Assembly (NCBI GenBank): GCA_039798745.1
Contig: JBDKFK010000003.1
Location: forward strand, 1 to 64,000
DNA length: 64,000 nt
Direction of reading: 5' to 3'
Source of the DNA: JBDKFK01 sp039798745
Lineage (GTDB): Bacteria; Patescibacteriota; Microgenomatia; UBA1406; GWC2-37-13
Part shown: piece after piece, positions 58,219-64,000 of the stretch
Layout of the letters: every line of letters begins with the position of its first letter
Numbering within the stretch: position 1 is the first letter of the stretch
Notes under the pieces: model-generated
Databases searched by the model: none
The model's input: only the letters and a program-made list of their open reading frames with translations
Told to the model about the DNA's origin: nothing
Program-made: the position numbers and the translations under genes

Positions 58219-59262
58219 TTATACGAGTACGTAACGCGCGCCCTTTGTGCTTCCTACTTTTTTGAGCGCGCCTTTTTTAATGAGATCCTGGACATCCCGA
58301 AGAACAGAGTCTTCAGATACATCCTGGAAAATAGTGGAGAATGCCTTATTTTGAAGATACCCAATTTCCTGGATATACTCAACAATGCGTATCTGTCTGT
58401 CGGTAAGATATATTTGTTGCCCTCCGAATTTTTCTTTCAGTTTTGAGTCTTTGGACAGTTTCAGTATTTTTTCCTTAATGCGTTCAAACTCTACCGAAGC
58501 GCCATAGGTAAAGTACTCAAGCCATGCTGTCATATTACCCGCTGAAGCTTTCTGAAGGTTTTCATAGTAGGTAGCTGCGTCACGGTCATAATACTCTTCC
58601 AGCGAGAAAAATCTGCGGATATCATAGCCTCCAAGCATCATAATAAGCGTAGCAAGCGCCCTTGATACTCTTCCATTGCCGTCGAGGAACGGATGTATTC
58701 TGACAAGCTCATGATGAGCTATGCCGGCTTTCAGTATAGGATGAATTTCCTCATTATGTTCCTTGTTTAGCCAGTAGAGAAACTCCCGCATGAGAAACGG
58801 TACTTCAATAGGAGGAGGGGGTCGGAACGTAACTTCTCCTGTCTGAGAATTTTTCACCACGACCTGTTTCATGCGATACTGTCCAGACTCCTCATCTTTA
58901 AGAATTTTGTACGTTATTGTTTTATGCAGTTTTTTTACAAACAGCTCCGTAAGTTTGTCGATTTTTTTGCCTGCCTCTTCTTCGATTACTTCGATAACTT
59001 TACGATAGTTTATAACTTCCTGAATATCCCGTGGACGGGCGACAATTTCTTTTCCCATAAGTACGTCTTTTGCCTCGTCTTTGTGTAACAGATTTCCCTC
59101 AAGATGAGTTCCGTGGTATACCGATCTCACGACAGCATCCTCACGAAACTGTTTTTCCCACAGGGGGAGAATGGGAGCATGCCGTATAACTTCTTCAGCA
59201 GCCTCAATTTTGGCTATATAGGTGAGTATTTTATTTGAGATGGTAAACGGAGGGTTAAACAT
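58219..59262 (-). CDS. Fic family protein with winged-helix C-terminus
   Basis: This 347-residue protein has the Fic catalytic motif HPFLDGNGRVSR (His near 190). An N-terminal GTHLEGN (about 51-57) resembles the autoinhibitory (S/T)xxxE(G/N) helix, placing it in the class inhibited by its own N-terminus. The C-terminal wHTH (about 275-347) includes LTDRQIRIVEYIQEIGYLQN. It probably AMPylates protein targets, possibly itself or its regulator. TATAAT lies 9 nt before the ATG. Confidence 0.93.
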   Translation of the reverse strand: MFNPPFTISNKILTYIAKIEAAEEVIRHAPILPLWEKQFREDAVVRSVYHGTHLEGNLLHKDEAKDVLMGKEIVARPRDIQEVINYRKVIEVIEEEAGKKIDKLTELFVKKLHKTITYKILKDEESGQYRMKQVVVKNSQTGEVTFRPPPPIEVPFLMREFLYWLNKEHNEEIHPILKAGIAHHELVRIHPFLDGNGRVSRALATLIMMLGGYDIRRFFSLEEYYDRDAATYYENLQKASAGNMTAWLEYFTYGASVEFERIKEKILKLSKDSKLKEKFGGQQIYLTDRQIRIVEYIQEIGYLQNKAFSTIFQDVSEDSVLRDVQDLIKKGALKKVGSTKGARYVLV

Positions 59263-59289
59263 GATGGATCTATTATACCTAAAATCAGA

Positions 59290-59988
59290 TTATTTGCCAA
59301 AACGTCTGTGACGGTGGGAAAAATCATTAATGTACATATCAATATCGTCTGCGGTAAAGTCGGGGAAATATTTATCAGAGAACGCGTATTCAGCATACTC
59401 ACCCTGCCACAGCATGAAGCCCGATAACCGTTTTTCTCCACCTGTTCGTATTATGAGATCCGGCTGAGGTATGTCACGGGTATCAAGGTAGGTATTAACC
59501 GTCGCGACATCTAGCTTTTCTGGATCGATATTGTCGTGCATCATCTGTCGTATCGCCCGCAACATCTCATCCCGGCCTCCATAGTTTATGGCGAAGATTA
59601 CGGTGATCCGCGTATTGTTCTCTGTTTCTTTAGCGGTCTGCATGAGGCCTTTGCGCAGATCATCAGGCAGTTCATTGAGGTTGCCGATCGTTTTGAGTCT
59701 AATATTTTTTTTCTTATACTCTCCTCGTTTTGAGCGAATGAAAATACGCATAAGCGTGTAGAGGCTTTGCAGTTCTGCGGCTGAGCGTTTTTTTGTATTT
59801 TCAGTAGACAATACCCAGAATGTGAAATATTTTATTCCCCGTTGCGCAGCGCGGTCTATGAGAGCAGGGAGAATTTCTTCGGCGGCTTTTTGGTGACCTT
59901 TGTGACTCTCAAGCCCATGCTCTTTCGCCCAGCGCCGGTTACCGTCGGGAATAACTGCTATATGTGTCGGAATATGTGTTTCTTCCAT
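59290..59988 (-). CDS. uppS: Undecaprenyl diphosphate synthase (cis-prenyltransferase)
   Basis: This 232-residue protein has HIAVIPDGNRRWAKEHGL (catalytic Asp), a FWVLSTEN helix, NYGGRDE and RTGGEKRLSGFMLWQGEYAEYAF, covering the conserved regions of UppS. It extends farnesyl diphosphate with IPP to the lipid carrier for cell wall and glycan synthesis. It can use IPP made by the mevalonate operon at 60745-63585. TATAAT lies 12 nt before the ATG. Confidence 0.93.
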   Translation of the reverse strand: MEETHIPTHIAVIPDGNRRWAKEHGLESHKGHQKAAEEILPALIDRAAQRGIKYFTFWVLSTENTKKRSAAELQSLYTLMRIFIRSKRGEYKKKNIRLKTIGNLNELPDDLRKGLMQTAKETENNTRITVIFAINYGGRDEMLRAIRQMMHDNIDPEKLDVATVNTYLDTRDIPQPDLIIRTGGEKRLSGFMLWQGEYAEYAFSDKYFPDFTADDIDMYINDFSHRHRRFGK

Positions 59989-60053
59989 AAGTTTTGCACT
60001 ATTATACTCATATTGACTTGAAAAATCATTTAGTATACACTCAATAGTAACAT

Positions 60054-60359
60054 ATGATAGTCTACGCCGTTGATCTGAATAATCCTGCCGTTAACCCTAT
60101 TCAGAAGTTTGGAGACCTTGCATCAATCCTCAACTTAGTCGTTCCCGTGTTAATGTCGGGAGCCGCGCTCCTTTTTCTTATTATGTTCCTCCGTGCCGGT
60201 TTTAAAATAATAACCGCTGGTGGTGATCCTGCTCAGATTTCTGCAGCTCAGAAAATGATGACATTTGCTGTAATTGGTCTGGTAGTTGTGATCTCAAGTT
60301 ATACTCTTATACGAATAATCGGTGTTGTATTTCAGATTAGTGATAAGTTGCCTTTTTAA
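60054..60359 (+). CDS. VirB2/TrbC-like pilin protein
   Basis: This 101-residue protein has two long helices (about 22-48 and 68-94) joined by a short loop FKIITAGGDPAQISAAQKMM. This is the layout of VirB2/TrbC-like pilins used in Patescibacteria pilus and secretion systems. A similar pair sits at the end of the 40991 protein. It starts 65 nt from the divergent uppS and precedes a second copy by 5 nt. Confidence 0.75.
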   Translation: MIVYAVDLNNPAVNPIQKFGDLASILNLVVPVLMSGAALLFLIMFLRAGFKIITAGGDPAQISAAQKMMTFAVIGLVVVISSYTLIRIIGVVFQISDKLPF

Positions 60360-60364
60360 TACCT

Positions 60365-60736
60365 ATGAACCATGTACTTCTTGCTCTTGGACCAGACGAT
60401 CCTATCGGTAAGATTAGTCCTCCTGTTGCCGGTTTGGCCGGTGATCCTAAACAGAGTCTGGGCAAGCTTCTGAGTGTTGGAATTATGGCGTTTGTCCTCG
60501 TTGCTTCAATGGCAGTTCTCGCGTACATGTTATGGGGAGCATTTGACTGGATAACTTCGGGTGGGGATAAGGCTCGTGTTGAAAAAGCACAGCTCAAAAT
60601 TACTCACGCAGTTATCGGAATTCTTGTGCTTATAGCAGCATTCACCATTTTCCAGGTTGTCGGTGTCAACATGCTAGGCATCATAACCTCAGGACCAAAT
60701 GGATATGGCTTCAAGATTCCTACAATAGGACCATAA
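60365..60736 (+). CDS. VirB2/TrbC-like pilin protein, second copy
   Basis: This 123-residue protein has the same helix-loop-helix (LSVGIMAFVLVASMAVLAYMLWGAFDWITSGGD, then KAQLKITHAVIGILVLIAAFTIFQVVGV) after a 30-residue extracytoplasmic N-terminus. The two adjacent copies probably arose by duplication and may form a mixed filament or pore. They lie 14 kb from the VirB6-like cluster. Confidence 0.75.
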   Translation: MNHVLLALGPDDPIGKISPPVAGLAGDPKQSLGKLLSVGIMAFVLVASMAVLAYMLWGAFDWITSGGDKARVEKAQLKITHAVIGILVLIAAFTIFQVVGVNMLGIITSGPNGYGFKIPTIGP

Positions 60737-60744
60737 TCAAAGCC

Positions 60745-61722
60745 TTAAAAAAGGTGTTCATTACTTAGTCTGGCTCCTTCTGAAGGCTTATTCACTATTA
60801 TATCTCTTACCAACTCAATCTCCCGTACTTTTATGCTCAGTTTTTCTACATCCTTGGTTTGTGCGATAAGATGTATGTCCTGTCCGGTGTTGACCGTAAA
60901 ATATACTTCCAGTCCTTCGTCGCGCCATTTTTTTACTGCTCTCATGACCTGTATTGTTCCGGGGAGCCAGTAGATGAGCGAGGGATGTGAGGTAAGCATT
61001 ATTGCATGCAGCTCCAAAGCTTCAGATTCAATTATTTCTCCAAACACAGTAAAATCTTTAGATGTAAGAGCCTTCTTAAAGCACGCTATTTTGTCAGGCA
61101 TATGCTGCAGTCTTAGGTTAAAAAAAGGACTTGATGCTGCTCCGGACATACCTTTTGTAGTTGAGACATCTTTTTTTCCTTCATTGACAATGGCTATAAC
61201 GTCGGCAATATCCCAGTAGTCCGCGCCGGCGAGAGAGACGGCATACGATGTTTCACTAGAATCTCCATTAATCCACTCCACAAAGCCGGAAGGAATCGAA
61301 CGGCACGCGGAACCTGAACCCTGACGAGCCAGGATAGAAAGCTCTTTTTCAGAGAGACGCAATCCTATGGCGGTAGCAGCAGCCAGCGTAAGCGCGGCAA
61401 AGCCCGATGCCGAAGAGGAGAGTCCTGTAGAGGTGGGAAAGTTGTTATTCGTCACAATTTTTGCCTTTAGTGAGCTATGCGCAACGCTACGTATTCGATT
61501 GAGGTGTTCAACTGCCCGGCTCTCGACAACATCTTCCCGTACGCCGTTAAGCTCTACACTATCAGCGGTATACGTTTCACTGAATTCGACGGTTGTGGTA
61601 GTGAGCAGGTTACTTAAGTTCATCGAAATACTGCCATTTTCCGGGAGTTTGAGAACAGCGTCTTTCTTTCCCCAGTACTTAATAAAGGCAATATTGGAAG
61701 GGGCGATAGCTGTAGTTTTCAT
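60745..61722 (-). CDS. Diphosphomevalonate decarboxylase-like GHMP enzyme
   Basis: This 325-residue protein shows APSNIAFIKYWGKKD, PTSTGLSSSASGFAALTLA (ATP loop) and GSGSACRSIPSGFVEW, the MvaD signatures. MvaD makes IPP from mevalonate 5-diphosphate. One oddity is the segment FTVNTGQD, where the classical enzyme has FT-x-DAGPN. The aspartate that acts in catalysis is thus Asn, if this alignment is right. It could therefore be a related decarboxylase such as phosphomevalonate decarboxylase. It is the last gene of the mevalonate operon, 4 nt after the second kinase. Confidence 0.85.
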   Translation of the reverse strand: MKTTAIAPSNIAFIKYWGKKDAVLKLPENGSISMNLSNLLTTTTVEFSETYTADSVELNGVREDVVESRAVEHLNRIRSVAHSSLKAKIVTNNNFPTSTGLSSSASGFAALTLAAATAIGLRLSEKELSILARQGSGSACRSIPSGFVEWINGDSSETSYAVSLAGADYWDIADVIAIVNEGKKDVSTTKGMSGAASSPFFNLRLQHMPDKIACFKKALTSKDFTVFGEIIESEALELHAIMLTSHPSLIYWLPGTIQVMRAVKKWRDEGLEVYFTVNTGQDIHLIAQTKDVEKLSIKVREIELVRDIIVNKPSEGARLSNEHLF

Positions 61723-61726
61723 AGTA

Positions 61727-62644
61727 TTAGGTTTCTAATGTTAGGCCGTTGGCGTTTGCGGCAATATCTACTATTTCGCCGCCTGCATCGCGTATGGCAT
61801 TCTCAACCGCGTACCGGGTTGTTGCCGGAGCAAGCGCGATCATACAATCACCACCGCCAGCACCTGAAAGTTTTGCACCCCACGCGCCGGCTTTTATAGC
61901 TGCGTTCACCATATTGTCCAACATTGGTGTACTTACCTCAAGCTGTTTCAGAAGCTCATGGTTTCTTGTCATCAAGGTACCAAACGCAGAAAAATTGTCT
62001 GTATTTAAATATTCACAGCCGGTAAGCACAAGCTGTCCTATCTCGTTATATATTGCCTCTACTTTTGATTTCTGAGTACGATAAAGGTCTTTTACCTGGT
62101 TTATGAGCGTCGTTGTATCGGCCTTAACTCCCGAATATCCCACGATCAGAGGCAGCGATACGACATTGAGTGGCTTTAGTGTTTTTCCTCCCTTAACATA
62201 GTGCAGCGTTTTGCCGAATACTGCCGCGGCTATGTCAAAACCAGAACCTGTACCCTGGACGTTAAGAACTATCTCATATCCATGGTGAAAAAGTTCAGAT
62301 TCGGCAAGAGGAATACTGTGAATAAGAGACAGAGCTTTTAACACTGCAGTTGTGACAGCGGAAGATGATCCGAAGCCCATCTTATGAGAAAAATCGCTCA
62401 TTGTCGTTATCTTTAAATGATGGTTGATGTTATATCTTTTCCTAAAATAGCGTAAGGTTTCTGATAAAAAAGTACTTTCTTTCACCTGAGGAGTTTCGAT
62501 AATATCTTCATCCTGCGTAAGTATTTCGACTGTAACAAAAAGCCTTTGATTTACTGCCGTAACAATAGATGGGTACCCATACACTACGGCATGTTCACCG
62601 AGGAGCATAAGTTTACCGGGGGCTGAGACAGTAATATGTTTCAT
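61727..62644 (-). CDS. GHMP kinase, probable phosphomevalonate kinase
   Basis: This 305-residue protein has SAPGKLMLLGEHAVVYG, MGFGSSSAVTTAVLKAL (ATP loop), GTGSGFDIAAAVFG and LSGAGGGDCMIAL, the three GHMP motifs. It follows mevalonate kinase by 2 nt and precedes the decarboxylase by 4 nt, so phosphorylation of mevalonate 5-phosphate is the natural role. Segment GYSGVKADTTTLI replaces the DTG...ST part of mevalonate kinases and fits PMK-like enzymes. A second mevalonate kinase cannot be excluded. Confidence 0.75.
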   Translation of the reverse strand: MKHITVSAPGKLMLLGEHAVVYGYPSIVTAVNQRLFVTVEILTQDEDIIETPQVKESTFLSETLRYFRKRYNINHHLKITTMSDFSHKMGFGSSSAVTTAVLKALSLIHSIPLAESELFHHGYEIVLNVQGTGSGFDIAAAVFGKTLHYVKGGKTLKPLNVVSLPLIVGYSGVKADTTTLINQVKDLYRTQKSKVEAIYNEIGQLVLTGCEYLNTDNFSAFGTLMTRNHELLKQLEVSTPMLDNMVNAAIKAGAWGAKLSGAGGGDCMIALAPATTRYAVENAIRDAGGEIVDIAANANGLTLET

Positions 62645-62646
62645 AG

Positions 62647-63585
62647 TTACTGGTTGGCTTTAAAACCTGTATAGTCCTGTTTAAACTTAATAAATTTCAA
62701 GTTTTTTTGTTTCAATATTTCTTCGAAATCTTTTTTGTTGCCGCAGGAAAAGAGGATAAATCCTGATCCATTTTTTATTCCTCCCGCGCCGGTTATTTTA
62801 CCAACGCCATAAGGTTTGAGATCGTTGATTATGGCAGCTGCTTTAGGAGAAACTACACCCAATTCCATAAGTAGGTCGTGATTATCTGATATGCATGTAT
62901 TAAAAAATACAGGGTCTTCTTTTATAATCGCGACTACCATTCGTCGGGTGGTTTTTTCAATCTTGTTCATAATATTTTCTATACGCGCGGTATCCTGGTT
63001 GTACATTGTGCCAACATGATTCACCATGTCTGCAGTAGATTCTTTTGGTTTACCGGTATCAATAAGATAAAGGTTCTGCTCAATTGGGGCAGGGATTTTG
63101 AATGTCAGAGCCGATATGCATTTGAGGAATTCAAACTCTTTTCTGTAGTAAAGAAGTCCACCAAAGGTGGCTGCACTGTTATCAACACCAGATGGATTTT
63201 TGTGAAACATTTTCTCTACTTTATAAGCGAGAGAGTTAACGCTTTCTTTTGTAAATTCCTCGCCCGGCGCGTAATACGCAAGAAGAGCTGAGACTGTGGC
63301 AACTGAGAGCGCAGCTGAAGAACCTAAACCCCGACCGACTGGTATTGTAGAAGAAATTCTGATTGAGGCTGGTTCATCAGTGAAGCTTATGTTGTGGGAT
63401 CGTAAGTACTCTCTTACCGCATCAGTAATATGCCTAAATTTTTCATCTTTTATCTCAGCCGAAGCTTTATCTACTGTACAGGTAAGATATAGTTGTACCG
63501 CGCTTACAAAAGCAGGTTTTCCATATACAACCGCATGTTCTCCGGAGAGTATTACCTTAGCCGGAGCTGAAAAGGAGATTTTCAT
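62647..63585 (-). CDS. mvk: Mevalonate kinase
   Basis: This 312-residue protein has FSAPAKVILSGEHAVVYGKPA, VGRGLGSSAALSVA (ATP loop), HKNPSGVDNSAATFGG and LIDTGKPKESTADMV, all typical of mevalonate kinase. It also has ITGAGGIKNG near the C-terminus. It phosphorylates mevalonate at the 5-hydroxyl. Its ATG overlaps the TGA of the DUF35 gene (ATGA), so the genes are translated together. Confidence 0.92.
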   Translation of the reverse strand: MKISFSAPAKVILSGEHAVVYGKPAFVSAVQLYLTCTVDKASAEIKDEKFRHITDAVREYLRSHNISFTDEPASIRISSTIPVGRGLGSSAALSVATVSALLAYYAPGEEFTKESVNSLAYKVEKMFHKNPSGVDNSAATFGGLLYYRKEFEFLKCISALTFKIPAPIEQNLYLIDTGKPKESTADMVNHVGTMYNQDTARIENIMNKIEKTTRRMVVAIIKEDPVFFNTCISDNHDLLMELGVVSPKAAAIINDLKPYGVGKITGAGGIKNGSGFILFSCGNKKDFEEILKQKNLKFIKFKQDYTGFKANQ

Positions 63586-63893
63586 GAGGATTGAGGTAAT
63601 GGTCTAAACTTAATGCCATATGCGATCACATCTTCGGCCGATGTGTCTCTTACTTTGCGCAGAATCGCGACCACAGGCATTCCGGCAACCAGTTGAATAT
63701 CTTTAGAATCAACCAACGGGCCTGTGGTTCGTTCCCCGTTTTCGAACTCCACCAGAATCACGGTGTATGGCGCATATCTTTTGAAGTCTGTTCCCGGAAC
63801 CATTATGGTTGTCCAGGTAAGGACTTTTCCTTTGCGGTTAAGAATTGTTCTGATTACGTTTTGTCTTCTCCAGATTCGTACAGGACTTAACAT
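63582..63893 (-). CDS. DUF35 OB-fold protein lacking the zinc ribbon
   Basis: This 103-residue protein has the DUF35 N-terminal helix MLSPVRIWRRQ and the OB-fold (VLTWTTIMVPGTDF, PYTVILVEFENGERTTGPLVD, GMPVVAILRKV). The rubredoxin-like zinc ribbon that usually lies between them is missing, and no cysteine occurs in the protein. In archaea and some bacteria DUF35 proteins bridge thiolase and HMG-CoA synthase, so those genes may lie just beyond the window. It heads the visible mevalonate operon. Confidence 0.8.
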   Translation of the reverse strand: MLSPVRIWRRQNVIRTILNRKGKVLTWTTIMVPGTDFKRYAPYTVILVEFENGERTTGPLVDSKDIQLVAGMPVVAILRKVRDTSAEDVIAYGIKFRPLPQSS

Positions 63894-63925
63894 AGTATGT
63901 TGTTCATAAATTTATATTTTCTTTG

Positions 63926-63957
63926 TCATTGCGAGGAACGAAGCAATCTTCTCAAGT
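63926..63957 (+). repeat. GTCATTGCGAG dispersed repeat, copy R4
   Basis: It reads GTCATTGCGAGGAACGAAGC and AATCTTCTCAAG, a shorter member of the family found at 40488-40969, lacking the 14-nt centre. Confidence 0.75.
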
Positions 63958-63973
63958 ATGTATCTCCTCTTGT

Positions 63974-64000
63974 AAAGATTGCCGCGCGATCCTCAATCAT
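63974..64000 (-). repeat. Inverted, diverged partner of R4 (cut by window end)
   Basis: AAAGATTGCCGCGCGATCCTC resembles the reverse complement of the repeat (GAGG...GCAATCTTT). With R4 it forms an inverted pair like R1/R2; the end is outside the window. Confidence 0.55.

Overview
The window looks like a chromosomal segment of a Patescibacteria (Candidate Phyla Radiation) bacterium, most plausibly of the Microgenomates type; I infer this from gene content and ran no phylogeny. Supporting signs are small tightly packed genes, a pilus/type IV secretion-like membrane cluster with VirB2-like and VirB6-like proteins, a lower mevalonate pathway, an archaeal-type ATP-dependent DNA ligase, a DUF2298 'YYY' membrane protein and an archaeal-style CoA enzyme fusion. 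TAA, TAG and TGA all end convincing genes, so the standard bacterial code is used. Many genes have a TATAAT-like box whose last base lies only 5-9 nt (most often 6) before the ATG, with no Shine-Dalgarno sequence, which implies leaderless transcripts. Operon-internal and a few other genes do carry GGAGG-type sites.

Layout. 1-2204: partial Imm-5-like gene, reductase-fold protein, DUF5666-like protein, VanZ. 2315-6191: defence island with an E2-only (short type II) CBASS locus, a DUF2188 protein and a divergent AAA ATPase. 6213-9877: tRNA-Gln, era, tRNA-His, then a 2.4-kb SOS-type cassette (SRAP protein, DUF6504-like protein, Y-family polymerase) bracketed by a 56-bp direct repeat that begins in the tRNA-His 3' end. 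9920-14160: Nudix, P-loop kinase, glycosyltransferase, PIG-L deacetylase and small proteins. 14205-21761: CheR-PAS-GAF-histidine kinase, unknown proteins, MFS transporter, and a histidine kinase/response regulator pair. 21806-31123: CNNM/CorC protein, P-type ATPase, DedA, VKOR, YcaQ-like, PurM-like, GIY-YIG, Nudix-like, zinc ribbon and PPAT-GDCK fusion genes.

31107-46538 is the surface/secretion cluster. It holds a 1610-residue ClpC-like AAA+ protein with about 535 extra residues built from eight propeller-like repeats, placed where ClpC normally carries its ClpP-docking loop. Divergent from it are a secreted C39-peptidase/lysozyme-like protein and a VirB6-like protein, followed by a GIY-YIG pseudogene in inverted repeats, a VirB2-like cysteine-rich protein and a 1402-residue helical protein.

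46712-51294: zinc-finger protein, Jag, YidC, L34 and ValS, with rnpA absent from its usual place. 51400-60736: YYY membrane protein, a new 54-residue gene, EEP nuclease, two divergent GT2 enzymes, DNA ligase, Fic, UppS and two VirB2-like pilins. 60745-63893: DUF35 protein, mevalonate kinase, a second GHMP kinase and a diphosphomevalonate decarboxylase-like protein in one operon, which can feed UppS with isoprenoid precursors. The window ends in dispersed GTCATTGCGAG repeats.
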